Of a stretch of 64,000 bases of DNA, positions 52,610 through 63,868 are shown piece by piece. Source of the DNA: Nautilus pompilius (Eukaryota; Mollusca; Cephalopoda; Nautilida; Nautilidae). The stretch's first letter is position 1. Each line of letters begins with the position of its first letter. Location of the stretch: positions 124,001 to 188,000 of the forward strand of contig JACATO010000309.1 in NCBI GenBank assembly GCA_018389105.1. Direction: 5' to 3'. The translations under genes and the position numbers were made by a program. The notes under the pieces were generated by a model that saw only the letters and a list, made by a program, of their open reading frames with translations, searched no databases and was not told where the DNA came from.

Positions 52610-53725
52610 TGTATAATGCTTTTATTTTCTTCTTAATTCATTAAGGTAGAGCTGGACTGAGAGGAAGGGTTATTTAGCCTTGGCGACGGCGCGATGAAGA
52701 AAACTCATTGGATTTAGTCGTTTCAGGAAATCAAAATTTGGGAATATATTTGCTTATCCATTTGTAATTCCGCAAATCTCACCTGTTCAGAGTTTCACGA
52801 TAATTCCCCAGGACTGCCTCGCGCGACCAATGTCAACATATATATATAGACATTGGTTGCCTGCCTGCGCCTTAAACATTAATTATTATTTGTTTTGATC
52901 ATTTTTAGCCTCTCCTCAGCACATCAACATTTCATCTCTAGTCTCATACAGTCTGTACTTTTATGCATTTAACTTTTTAAGATTTTATCGTGTGGCGAGT
53001 TTGCATCGTAATTAAGAATTATTTGTGTTTTATTTTATGTTAGTTTTAATTGATGAACAGTTATCTTCAACAATGATAAATTTATGTGCAGCTTCTTAGT
53101 ACTATGAAATAATAAACAAGCAAAAATGTTCTTGAATTTTGGAATAAAAATTCTAATCCATTCCTTGATCTTGGACCAGTGATGGGTTTAGATGCTGCAC
53201 ATTAATAGATAGAGAGATTAAGTGAAAGTCAACACAGCATCTTTAAATATATTGTGCTGGGTGGACAGCAATGTTAAGGTTGCAGTTGTCCCGAGTCTCT
53301 GAGATGCAGACTTGAAAAGCTGAATATCAGAAGAAAGGAGTCTGACTGGCCATTGTTGCTTGTACAGTGCAGATAAGAATGCTTCTGAATAGGCGTTTAC
53401 TGCTTCTTCATCGTGATTTGTGTGTATGTGTGTCTAACTGTTCCATTGGTAGTTTCAGGCTATTATTCAAGAGAACATCCATCACCATGCTGGGAGCCTG
53501 ACTGCTTTTGAATTTTTGTCGGACTGTGGGTTGGATTGTTATGGCAGACATTTCTTCCCATTGGTTTTACACGGTTCCACATTGAGTACAAATGAAAAAA
53601 AAACAAGAATAGATAGAGATGCCAAATAATGGATGATAGAAAACTTGTAACAAAACTATCGAGTATTTATGCGAGTAGGCATTTTTGTTTGTTGCATAGT
53701 GGCCTCTGCATAACAACTCTCGTGT
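52610..53725. other. No supported gene
   Basis: Mixed composition. A small perfect inverted repeat, ACCAATGTC (52826-52834) and GACATTGGT (52849-52857), flanks an (AT)n loop. Nothing else was recognised. Confidence 0.4.
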
Positions 53726-53730
53726 TTGTA

Positions 53731-54358
53731 CAGTAATAGTTCGATTAGGGCTCAGAGTGGGTTACTGACAAAGCTCTACATGGGGTCATTTTACCCTTAC
53801 GTACATGGCCATATGTAACTGAAGGCATTGTCTCTTACCTGTGAATGTTGTATAAGTGCTTTATTTAGGTTGTGGCAAATATACATTGTTAGAGTACAGA
53901 ATTACTTATTAAAGTAAATGAACACAGACTTAAATCTCCAAGAAAGGCTTGTTTCTTCCACGCCGAAAACAAGCTGGGAGGGTACTTTCCACGGTTGATG
54001 GTGGCTTGGAGCGTGTCGGGGACTTCGGGGGCTGCCTGCTCCTCTGTACTAACGGCTTCTCCGCCAACGTGGATGTGATGCAGGTTACCTCCTCCCTTAA
54101 ACCATCTTCTCCAACAGAATGCCTCTCGACTGAGTTGACTTTGTTGCCATTAATGGATTGTTGGTCTCAGAAGCAGTTTTTATCTTGTCACTGTTCCTTT
54201 AAATTGTTCTGATGGTCGACGGAATGAGCCACGTCCACCTGCCGCTCATCCGCTTCAATCCGCCGTAACACCTCTATTTCCACATGTAAGTAATTGCTTG
54301 TTCTTGACACTTTTGGCACATTCATAGAAGAATCACACCTACGCCTTTTCCCAATCAT
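53731..54358 (-). mobile_element. Tigger/pogo transposon, internally deleted
   Basis: On the minus strand the ATG at 54358 opens MIGKRRRCDSSMNVPKVSRT and then VLRRIEADERQVDVA, the CENP-B-type helix-turn-helix found at the start of Tigger transposases. After a stop and frame shift, SRGILLEKM matches the second DNA-binding half. A third frame ends with INRGKYPPSLFS and then WKKQAFLGD, resembling the region just before the first catalytic Asp (YPP.QVFN.DETGLFW). At 53731 CAGTAATAGTTCGATTAG next to TA looks like a terminus. The catalytic core is missing. Confidence 0.65.
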
Positions 54359-54449
54359 TTTGGCTCAATGTTCAAAATATTAGGCAGAAACTGTGAGTAA
54401 GGGTAGACCGCGGTGCAGCACGTAAGGAGCAATTTTTGATGAAGAAGAC

Positions 54450-54528
54450 AAGCGCTGATTGGCTATGAATGTACAGAAAGCTTGGCATTAATTGGCTGAT
54501 CGAATGTAAACAATGATGGCAGCTCTGG
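54450..54528 (+). promoter_or_regulatory. Candidate CCAAT promoter with short first exon
   Basis: Two inverted CCAAT boxes (GATTGGCT at 54457-54464, ATTGGCT at 54491-54497) lie just before ATGATGGCAGCTCTGG, which ends at donor GTGAGT (54529). CpG content is raised upstream. No further exon was identified, so the gene, if any, is unknown. Confidence 0.25.
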
Positions 54529-54732
54529 GTGAGTTCTATGTACGAAATCGTAACTTTTGACTAAGTTTATGGATTTTCATAATTTGTTTTCTCTCGTAAA
54601 AATAACGATCTCTCAAGGAGACAAGAGATCTATAACAAATCGGGTTAAAGCGGGTTGGCGCCTAGCAGGATGCTACTGTACATTGTTTCTCTTGTATCAG
54701 GTATTTAAAGTTAATAGGAGGCACAGACTCAC

Positions 54733-54828
54733 CTGTAGTTTGTTGGTGATGTCAAAATAGTGGAAAGAGAACTGGCTTACAAACTCTCCGGTAATGTGTT
54801 TGTCTAGTCCGGATACTGGTCTGTCTTT
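54733..54828 (-). CDS. Exon-like segment 3 of an unrecognised gene, right copy
   Basis: On the minus strand, one frame is open from about 54828 to a good donor (CTACAG|GTGAGT) before 54733, ending in phase 0. It includes VSGLDKHITGEFVSQF and FHYFDITNKLQ, protein-like in composition. The left copy has the same donor but a broken frame, so this copy retains the better frame. No clear acceptor was seen on the 5' side. The function is unknown. Confidence 0.35.
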
Positions 54829-55574
54829 CTTTTTTAAAATTTCTTATGTATAGATCCAATGAATCAGGTCTTAAGACTTTTAAAATCAACAAATTCAGTT
54901 GCATTCCGACAGGAATTTGAGGCTCATTTTCTGTCGGTGCATAAATATCGTTGATTTTTACGAGTAATTTAATTGGGATATTTCTACTTTTAGTAATTTC
55001 AAAGTTTGCCGTTCAGACAGAAGGTAAAACATAGCAAGAGAAACTCTTGATAACAGTTATACAGAAGTTCTCTGAAGTACCGTGTACTGGATCACATCAT
55101 ATGCCCTAAATCAATGAAGAACACTTCAGGAAACAGCGAACAATTCTTATGAATAAGTCGGTTTATTTTCTTAAATAAATAATTTACATTTACACTTCTG
55201 GTAAATAATCTCGACCTTTTACTTATTTTTTCAAATCCAACTTGATCATTTCATTTATATTTGTATGAGTAATAATGACACCCTCTAATCTTGTAGTTAT
55301 CACTAAAATCATTTACTTTCCTGTTTATTTTCTAGTTTTTAGTAGGTTTCTGTATGTTCGCGAAGTGATGATTTCAAAGAAGTAGCCAATGAGCAGCTTT
55401 ATTAATGTATAGTGTGTATATGCACGTCCACTGTTATCAAGAGATTTGTCTTGAAATATTGCTGTGTAATAGTTTGATATAATCCGCTGATATCTGATCA
55501 AACTTGACAGTAATCATGTACAAGGGAGTTTAGCTAGTGGTGAATGAGAAAGGAGAGACAAATTTTGTAATTAC

Positions 55575-55660
55575 CTTGAAAAGATTCAAACATGGCACTG
55601 TGGTATTTTAATATATTCAAGAGAGAATCAATAATGGTGCCTGATTTTAAAGTGGCGGTG
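55575..55660 (-). CDS. Exon-like segment 2 of an unrecognised gene, right copy
   Basis: Same 86-base unit as 38584-38669, preceded on its strand by AATTCTTTCAG and followed by GTAATT. Its open frame encodes the same peptide. See the left copy for limits of the evidence. Confidence 0.35.
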
Positions 55661-57612
55661 CTGAAAGAATTTGCCTTGATTTTAACGGCATAATGACAGT
55701 TGTGTACAAAAAAGGAGATAAGAAACAAAACAGATACAGTAACAAAAAAGAAACGTTCACTGTTCAGTTCAGTATTTCCATGTAAATCATAATTTGGCCC
55801 ATATACAATGGGAGTGACTTACTCCTGCTAGCTCCAGCAGCAGCAGCTGTCATCTGAGCACAAATTTCTTCTGTATTGGGTAGCTGCTAGTAACCACTTC
55901 CTCAAATTAGTATGCCATATTTTGTAAAATGGCTAATGTCTGCTGAGATAAGATTTTATTGATGATGTCGATGAGTGGAGACTTAATTCCCATAGAACTA
56001 CACAATATAAACAGTAAACTCAAGGAAAAATTATTGGAATTTAATTAAATTTTCTGTAGTCATAGAAATTTTGAAGTAAAGGGGTTCATGGAATAATATT
56101 TTTATATCAGTGAAAAAGACTGATTTTAGATCTCTGCTCTACTGCAGGTTAAAAATAGCTTAGCTTTACTGAAATAAAGCACATTCAAGATATGGGGAGA
56201 AACAGTCAGAGCCTTGACATACTGTACATGTAATATGAAGTAAGCATAGAAAGTAGGGGATGGCATCCACAGTGGGGCCTTTGATCTGTTGGTCTAATAC
56301 AGTTCCTTATTCATGGAGGACCAAGAAAAATAACCCTTTAACTACCTAGCAGCTAATGTTCCTATGAAGATGGCACTGATGTCCTACAACTTGAAGCTCG
56401 AGACATTGTGGATGTGATGTAGTTTGAGAAAGGGAATCACTTCTGATGATTTAAAATTAAAACACCCAACATGCATGTGATTACCCAGCATGCCGTGCAC
56501 ACTAAGTTACTTGATGTCAGCTGGAAGAATGAAGAAAAAGGATATCTCAGGAATGAGCCAGCAAGCCACTAGTTGATCTGTTTTATGGTGATATTTGACC
56601 CCACCTAAGAAATAAATTCTGTTCATTGTGCACAAAACACTTAACAAATTATCTACTAGTGCACATGAGAGCCAATAACACTGGTAAGACGTACAACCTG
56701 GCTCCATATTGTAAAATCTTTTGAATGACTAGTCTACAAACAGTACAAGGGAGGTAATTAGCTTTATTAGAGATCACTATAAAATATTCATGATCTAGAA
56801 ATTATCCACCTTGTATTGACAAAAGCAACTGCTGAATTTATTGTGATTTTGACCAACTGAGAGGACCCAAGTTAACCAAGAAAGCCAGTGTTTATTTTCC
56901 AGGGAACAGATGTTGCTAAGAAGAAGCCAATTTATCTGTTCAGATTTATTTCATAGTACAAATGTTAAATGTCCGTGGCCATAAAATATGTATTCATTGA
57001 TAATTGAAAATTACATCTTTACATGTAATAATTGATATACTGTGTTGGCTGGTTCAAATTAATAAGACAGATTTAAGATTATAACGTTAATATTGCTTTC
57101 ATTTTGCTTCAGAAACAAACTGGGTCTACATGTGTAAAGATACACTTGTTTCAGGAATACTAGGAGCTATATATGAATAATTACAGCAGAGAACAATAAA
57201 CATTTCATTATAATCCCAGTTCAAAGCAATAGCCATTGTATAAAATAACAATAAACCTATCAATGAGCTCGCTTCATCAGGTTTAGATTATTAAAAACTA
57301 TATCTTGTTGAGGTCACCATTAATTATAAACAAACAGTCAGCATCCTTTTGAATTTGAAATATATAAACAAAAGCTAAGCTGTAGTTTGTAATCAAATTC
57401 CATACATTTTTGGTCTGTGGAAAATAAGATACTGGTCAGGTTTCCCTGACCAAGTGGACAGCTGCCTCAGTCGTTTTACCATTATCTTGTCACTGTAAGC
57501 AAATATTAATCTATTAAATGTCATTAAAAAACCAAAATCGAACCACGTACGTTCAAAGGGAAGTAATCAGGTTCGCCTCGTGTTTGCTTATTGCCCTTGA
57601 TTTTACTATCCC

Positions 57613-57663
57613 TCAGAAGGGCGGTGCCCAGTCTTGGCCGATTCCTTTTACTTGTGGGTCCAT
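57613..57663 (-). pseudogene. Exon-like segment 1 of an unrecognised gene, right copy, broken
   Basis: The ATG at 57663 (minus) starts MDPQVKGIGQDWAPPF and then hits TGA. At the position where the left arm has CAG|GTATAG, this copy reads GAG|GGATAG, so the donor is lost. It is degenerate here while the left copy is intact, the opposite of segment 3. Confidence 0.4.
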
Positions 57664-58242
57664 GACGGTTATTATATTGTGGATGCTGCTGCTAGGTGAG
57701 TACTGCGATACTGCGCAGATTTCTTTAAAGCGGAACATCCCGCTTTTTTTCCTCTCTAGGTATAACAACAAACATTTAAAGTGGCTCAGTAAGAAACAGA
57801 GAGAATTTTTGGCCGTGTGGTTTGGCCCCGGACTTACATCCGACCAACGGCTCGGGGACATCTCAGGGAGCCGTGTTGCTGGTCACCAGGTCCGCCCGAG
57901 CTGGACGTGGACCCGGTCGAGGAATGGCGCGACAGCTGATTTGGTCGGCACAAACACCCGCTGGAGCTCGTGTACCGGGGTCAATCGGGGCCACCACACA
58001 CCTTAGTAATTCCCTTTCTGAGACATCCTTACCATTTCCCTTATGTCAGACAGACGGTTTAACTTGGCTTCCGAAAGGATTTTGTTCTCTTCATGTTTTC
58101 TTTAATTTTTTATTATATACACCCATGAATCAGTCAGTGGCCGCGAGAGGTCGGGGGAGGGTTAACGGTGGGGTGTATTTCCACTCATTCATTATTTCGC
58201 GAGTTCCACCGGAGACTCGAATAAGCCGGTGACTTTGGCCTA

Positions 58243-58353
58243 ATGGCGGAGCCGTCCAGGGTCGAGGATCCTGTCCCGGTGTTGTTGTTGTTGTTGTTGT
58301 TGTGCTTTGGCTGTTTGTATCCTCAGCATCGGGTGTCGCACACGCTTAGCCAG
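58243..58353 (+). CDS. Possible first exon with a Leu-rich hydrophobic start
   Basis: The ATG at 58243 opens MAEPSRVEDPVPV, followed by seven Leu encoded by a TTG repeat and CFGCLYPQ, up to a donor AGCCAG|GTGAGC in phase 0. It looks like a signal peptide or membrane anchor, but the Leu run could simply reflect the microsatellite. If spliced to the exon at 61276 the frame soon meets a stop, so for Ig gene 2 it would only be a leader or upstream ORF. It may belong to another gene or be non-coding. Confidence 0.3.
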
Positions 58354-58899
58354 GTGAGCCCTCTTCGGAATAGGACAGAAGGTCTGCCTCCCGAAAGTGA
58401 AAGTCCGCCTCGCTGCCGTCGGGTTTGTCCCCTGGGGACAGACGGGTCCCGGTCCCGAGCTCTGGTCGGGGAGCTGGAGTGAAAATAAGGGCGTTAGAAA
58501 GCGGAAGAAGGGCGACCTCGTGACAGACAAATGGGGCCTGAGTGGAGGGATCGCCATCTTCTCGGACATCCGGCCTCCAGCTATCGAATTATGGGGTGGG
58601 GAGGGAGGGCTGATCGGGAGAACTCGATCTGTGGGAGACAACGAACCGAACTGTTCAAAATTTGTGTTTGAGAGGGTGGAAATGACGGGTAACGGGGGGG
58701 GGCGGCTCCTTTGGAGAGAAGGGGGCAGGCGGCTGGCGTTTCTGGTGACGACGATTCATATTTGAAAAGCAAGCAGCAGGCGAGCGTTTTCCAACAGAGC
58801 CTCGCCGAGGAGCCCATCAGGGTCTGGCCGTAGACGGGCGTCTTAATTGTGCCCCGGCCTGGGTTCTCCATAATTCCTGTAAGCGGATGAGAGGAATTT

Positions 58900-59975
58900 T
58901 TGACGGTTGCTGTTAGTATTAATAGTGGTAGAGTAAATTTAAACATAGTATTAGTAATCACCACCCCCTCCGGCTCATAATGACTGAACTAGGCTTAAAA
59001 TATAATTAAATAACAATAACAACAAAGTAATGTTAGTGTATTCATCAGCAGCCATTCCAGAGAAATATGAACGGAAAAATAAACTTCTCATTGTTAGTAT
59101 TAATTGCTGGGTGTTGTTTTCTCCACTAGAATCGGGGCTATGGCTTCCTAAACCTTTGCAGTAACTCGAATACATACCTGCTAAAAATCATACTTGTGAA
59201 CTGCTGCTATTTATAAAAACTACTAAAGGATCTGAACTAAATATCTTTTATACATAGGCTTTCTCTGACTCTGTATATATGTAGTCAGTACCTGGTAATG
59301 TAGGTAGAGCAATTACTGTTTCTGCTGGTCATCTTAGTCATTAAATATAATGTAAATCTATTTATGATGCATATATTAAATATTAAGCAGCATGGAGTTT
59401 ACTCAATGTCCATGTGTCTTCCGTTGCTTCAGCCTTTTCTGTAGTTAACTATTCACCTATGAGAGTTTTCTTATTTCTGAAAACAAGATGTTTGAACAGT
59501 TTGTCTTACATGTAATGTTTACCCACCACCAACATTCTGATAATGATGCTGCTGATAGCTGTTCAGGGTTTCTCTCAAAATCTCCTGAATAGTGCAGCTT
59601 TGAAAGCTAAATTTAAGTTGCCCATTTACAATTAGATATCTGTTTTGTTGTCAGTCAAACCACGAGCTTGATGGACCCAATGATTAAAAAGTGGCTACAT
59701 TTAAGTAAAGGAAGTTTGTGCTGTACACTTGAAAAATAACTGGCTGTTTTGTTAAAAGAGATGAAAGTCTTACATTTCCCATCTAGCTGCAGAGAAAAGG
59801 TTGCCTAGAGAAAGTTTTTTTTAAAACTATATGACACTTAGGATATTTTTGGATGGGAAAAAAAAATGCTGCATAATATTTCCTATGACACCTGTTTTAT
59901 AAGTTTGTTGTTTTCCTATTTTGAACGGCTGTCCCCTCAACTGGCAAATAGATTAAATTTATGCTGTGCACTATA
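58900..59975. other. No supported gene
   Basis: Composition returns to AT-rich after the CpG island. No coding, RNA or repeat feature was recognised. It may be the first intron of Ig gene 2. Confidence 0.4.
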
Positions 59976-59979
59976 TATA

Positions 59980-60218
59980 CAGGGTGTCCGTAAAGTTACT
60001 ATACAGTCTTTACCAGTTTACGATCACGTCCCAATTGAACCAGCCTGGAATAACTGTCTGGGCAGGAATATCGTCTGATGGAATTGTGGGTCCACAGTTC
60101 TTCGACGGAACTGTTACAGGAGAAAGGTACCTGGACAAACTGAGAAATGTCATCGTACCGGCATTGAAACAACGACCAGTAACTTGTAAGACTGTATAGT
60201 AACTTTACGGACACCCTG
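59980..60218. mobile_element. MITE from a Tc1/mariner element, TA-flanked
   Basis: A 239-base unit with ~31-base perfect inverted ends (CAGGGTGTCCGTAAAGTTAC and onward), flanked by TA at 59978-59979 and 60219-60220. The interior still encodes a piece of transposase on + (ITVWAGISSDGIVGPQFFDG then TVTGERYLDKLRNVI), the stretch between the first and second catalytic Asp in this superfamily. It is therefore an internal-deletion derivative of an autonomous element. It cannot encode a working enzyme but could be mobilised by a full-length relative. Confidence 0.9.
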
Positions 60219-60224
60219 TATATA

Positions 60225-61270
60225 TCTTATTATTTGTAGTATTTTGTTCTTAGCAGTATTAAGATATCTAATTTTTTTTTTTACGCTGGTATAAATATTG
60301 AATATTGTGTAATAATAAAATTTGAAATTAAATGAGTTTTAAGCTTTTAATGTTTTGGATTAGTAAATTCTGTCAAGGCAGTGTCCTGAATTTATATGTT
60401 GGTTAGCATCTGAAATAGGATAGTTTTTGTTATTAATATAAGTGGCATTTCCATTGTTTGAAAAACAAAAGTTAGCCTCTGCCTTTTATTTGTACTTTAA
60501 GTAAATAATTTTTTCTAGAATGCAACAAATCTATCTCTAATTTAGCATGATCAATAGAATTCTGCTATTTGTATTCCATGAAAAATTATAGTCTTTATCT
60601 TGCCATAAACTGCTGAGTTTTAAGTCTTTTATACTTCCACATTTATCAATACAGGCAAGTTTTTTGCTCAAAGGTTGTTATAATGACCTTTGCTTGGTAA
60701 TTAACTAATCAGTTAATGAATATGCAGTAAGGAAATAAAAATAGCAGCAGCTATCTCATCAAGTTTTTATTATTTTAGAATAAACCTTTCTTTTGTTAGT
60801 ACAATCAGAATGTTTTCAGTCAAGCATAAATTGTATCTAATGATATACATTTCATCATTTAAAGAAGCTGTTTCTTGAAAGACTTTGCTAAGATAAGTTT
60901 TTTCTGTTGCATCAAACAGACAAACCAAAGTGAGTATTTATTAAATATAAATAAACTTTAAAATGACCAGATTTATAGATTTTTGTTACAGAAGTTCCTT
61001 TGATCAATGTACTTGTTAGTATATACTGGTACAGCTACAGTTGCTAGGATTGAAAAATAACAGCAAGCAAGTTCTGCATCATCTTTGGCTTCAGTACAGG
61101 ATTTAAGCACCTTTATGTATTTTTTTTCAATTTATTGCCTTCTCCAACATTGGATTCTCAGTCGTGTTAGGAACATAATGACCAAATATTTGCATTTAAT
61201 CTATTTTTACAATACATTTTTCAAAATAAAATTATGTTTTCTTGTATAAATAATTATTTCTGAAAATATT
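60225..61270. other. No supported gene
   Basis: AT-rich sequence between the MITE and the signal exon of Ig gene 2. Nothing was recognised. Confidence 0.45.
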
Positions 61271-61275
61271 TTCAG

Positions 61276-61323
61276 ACTTGGAAACAATGTTGCTGCTGCA
61301 CTGCATGCTTTTAGCAGTCACAG
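61276..61323 (+). CDS. Ig gene 2, signal-peptide exon
   Basis: Acceptor ATTTTCAG before 61276; donor ACAG|GTAATA after 61323. The ATG at 61287 starts MLLLHCMLLAVT, a hydrophobic signal core, and the exon ends in phase 1. The split codon becomes Asp when joined to 62072 and the frame continues through the Ig exon. Same architecture as 20844-20901 in gene 1, including the short TTGGA-containing leader before the ATG. The product should be secreted or a type I membrane protein. Confidence 0.75.
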
Positions 61324-62071
61324 GTAATATGTTACTGTGTAATGTTTATAGAAATTTTAAAAAATGCTTCTGTGCCAACTTTCTAACTATTGTTTATATC
61401 TACTGTTTCATCCAGATATTCACACTATTTGTGATATTTTAACCGTTAGATGAGAAATCAGAAAAATTGCTTTATTTGCTGTACATTGTGTGTTTGTGTG
61501 TGAAATATCCAAGTATATTAGTTGTCTTCTCTTGTCAGCTTTAACTTACAAATGGCTAAGAAGTTGATTTTTTATAATTTCTAAAAATAAAATTCATTCC
61601 AACAGATTTAAAAAATGCCCTGACACTAAGAAAAAAATCTTTGCTAATGATTAGATGAAGTATTGATTGGTGTTAAGATTTTATTCAGATCTAGGATTTG
61701 ATCAGTCTGTATTTATTGGTTCTTTGATAGGCTGAAAAATAGAGAAGAGTGGACTAGAGAAAGAGAGGTGGTGCCAATCAATGAAAAACATTTCTGTGAT
61801 CTGTGACAGGCAAAGCACTTGAAGAATTGGCCTTTTTAGCTATCTCAGAGCTCATGCTCTTTGCTGATCTTTTAATACATAATTATCTTCAATATTTTGG
61901 CACTGAACCTCATTGACAAAGAGTGTCATACCATAATATCAGGCTGCATATAAATTTATTAATGAATCTGTGTAATATTAAGGAAATAAGATTAAATGGC
62001 TTTATTTATTTATTGATTTTATCTTATAATTTAAAAAGAAAATTATTTGTTCTTTCTTTTTTTTTTTGAAG

Positions 62072-62383
62072 ATGCTCTACCAAAAATAAGTTATCCTAAA
62101 AGGCCTGTTCATGGAGAAGCTTTTGTTATTACCTGCTCTTTTTCAAGGAACTGGGATTCTCCATTGATCTGGAAGAGAAATGGTGAAAAGGTTGTTCAGT
62201 GTGTTAGAAAAGCAAAAACAAAAGAAAGGGAATATTTGTGCATTCCTCACAAATCCTACTCTGCAACAGCCAATGCTACAGCATCAACACTACAGATATT
62301 ACAGTTTAACATATCAAATGATCTCATTTGGTCCTGTGAAGACTGGCAGAGTACTGCAGCTAAGCAAACACTCACTTCATACA
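62072..62383 (+). CDS. Ig gene 2, first Ig-like domain exon
   Basis: A 312-base exon between TTTTTTTTGAAG and donor GTAAGTA, phase 1 at both ends. Pattern: FVITCSFS (core Cys), PLIWKRN (core Trp), STLQILQFNISNDLIWSCED (strand E-F with second core Cys, again W-x-C instead of Y-x-C). Two extra Cys (VVQC and YLCIP) lie between the core pair as in gene 1. There are N-glycosylation sequons at NAT and NIS. It is alignable by eye with 23716-23994 in gene 1 but clearly diverged, so the duplication is old or the domain evolves fast. Its ligand is unknown. Confidence 0.82.
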
Positions 62384-62759
62384 GTAAGTACACAGCAGCA
62401 AGGAGGGGTTGTTAAAATCTCTATAATTCAGAAAGGGAAAGACTAAAACAAAAACCTCAAACAGTGAAGAATAAACAAGTGATGTAGACACATTCTCGAT
62501 AAATTAATAGAAGCAAAGCTAGAACTGGTGGCATAAGGTCTGTTACAGCTTCAGGAAAGAATGAGAAACAGTGCTAAAATGTTTTATCCCAAACCTTTAA
62601 TGATTGTATGATTCCTCATCTTTGGTATTTTCCATATTTTTATAACTTTTTATTAATCTCTGGTCTAACATCATTTTAAAATGGAGCACTCAGTTTAGGT
62701 TGGCTGTTATGTAATAAGTGCTAGCGACATTTGAAAATTCACAACAAGTCGGTTTATTG

Positions 62760-63075
62760 GGTGATGTTTATGCCTTTGGATGATGTAGCATCACACAACT
62801 TGAGGGCTCTAAATGGCGTGGCCAGCCCTTGCTAAGATACATATGGACTCTATGCCTCGTACAATGGCTGCAAGAATGATTCTGGCTCATCCCAGACCTG
62901 TACAATTGGGTTGAGACCAGGAGGCCAGTCAAGCACTTTGATGCACTTAAGAAAGCTTGTCTCATCAGCCTTTGTGTGTGGGCATGCTCAATGTTATGCT
63001 GGATCATCTTGTGCACCCTGCAGCATTGTGGAGGATTGCACAGAATACTGTGCACACATCCCTGGCTTATCACAG
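62760..63075 (-). pseudogene. Tc1-like transposase remnant
   Basis: Minus-strand translation across two frames gives a stretch equivalent to the QDNDPKHT block (MIQHNIEHAHTQ), then IKVLDWPPGLNPIVQVWDE, which corresponds to [20 protein letters not shown] around the third catalytic residue. Here it is degraded. It lies in an intron of Ig gene 2 on the opposite strand. Confidence 0.6.
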
Positions 63076-63079
63076 TGTT

Positions 63080-63865
63080 ATGTGCTCTAATCTGATGATT
63101 CCGCCATCAGATCTTGTTGAAGTCATTCAATTATATGACAAACAAGTACACAATTTTATCTGCATCATACTTGGAAATAATAATGTTTAAAATTATTTGA
63201 ATGCATATCTTTTCTCCAGCAGAATTCAGAGAAAATGGAAATTCATTATTTTAAAAAATATTGAGGGTATTCAATTACATCTACAATTGATATCTTTAGA
63301 GAATCCATCTTTAAACAAACCACGATTTCTTTTATACTGAGCACATGGCTCATTGTAGATTAATGGCTATCGCCGTTTTCCTTCTCTACAAAAGTCCATG
63401 TCCTTTACCCAGCCTATTTAAATACATTCAAGGGATCGGAGTGCCATTATTGAATTTCTTTTCTTAGGTCTCACACTGAACTAAAGTTCCATGATGTCTG
63501 CTCTTGGTTCTGATGGTACATCTGTGAAGTTTGGTTTAATTTGATTGTTTCTCTTCTGAATTCATTCCATGCTTTTCAAGTGCAGAACAAATTATAATAT
63601 GGCCTAAATAACAACTGAAACAAAACAAAAATGTCAAAAATATAAGTGCTAAAATAATAATAATAATATAATATTAGAAATTCTCTTTTAAAGAAAAGAA
63701 AAATTAATAGCACAAATGTAGGATGGGTCTAATAAAGTATTTTAAGATTAATACAACAAATGTAATGACATTAAATAGAAAGGATTCTCTTTGGGTCTAC
63801 CACATTAGTAAACCGTTTTGTATAATTTGTTTATAGTAGTAAAAGGATTCTCTCCACATTTCTTG
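63080..63865 (+). other. Rest of an intron of Ig gene 2
   Basis: AT-rich, with a short TAA run near 63653. No feature was recognised. Confidence 0.5.
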
Positions 63866-63868
63866 CAG

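Larger units (their letters stand above)
54575..57775 (-). repeat. Right arm of the multi-kb inverted duplication
   Basis: Reverse-complement partner of 35225-40503 without the pogo and Tigger insertions of that arm. A stretch at about 54890-55330 has no counterpart on the left, where the Tigger fragment sits instead. The middle block (55330-57265) is nearly identical to the left, suggesting recent duplication or gene conversion. Confidence 0.9.
57540..58890. promoter_or_regulatory. CpG-rich island, possible bidirectional promoter
   Basis: This is the most GC- and CpG-dense stretch in the window. On the minus side it contains the start of exon-like segment 1, and on the plus side the ATG at 58243, about 0.58 kb apart and head to head. 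It lies 2.4 kb upstream of the signal exon of Ig gene 2. The density of CG is seen directly, and the promoter role is inferred. Confidence 0.5.
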
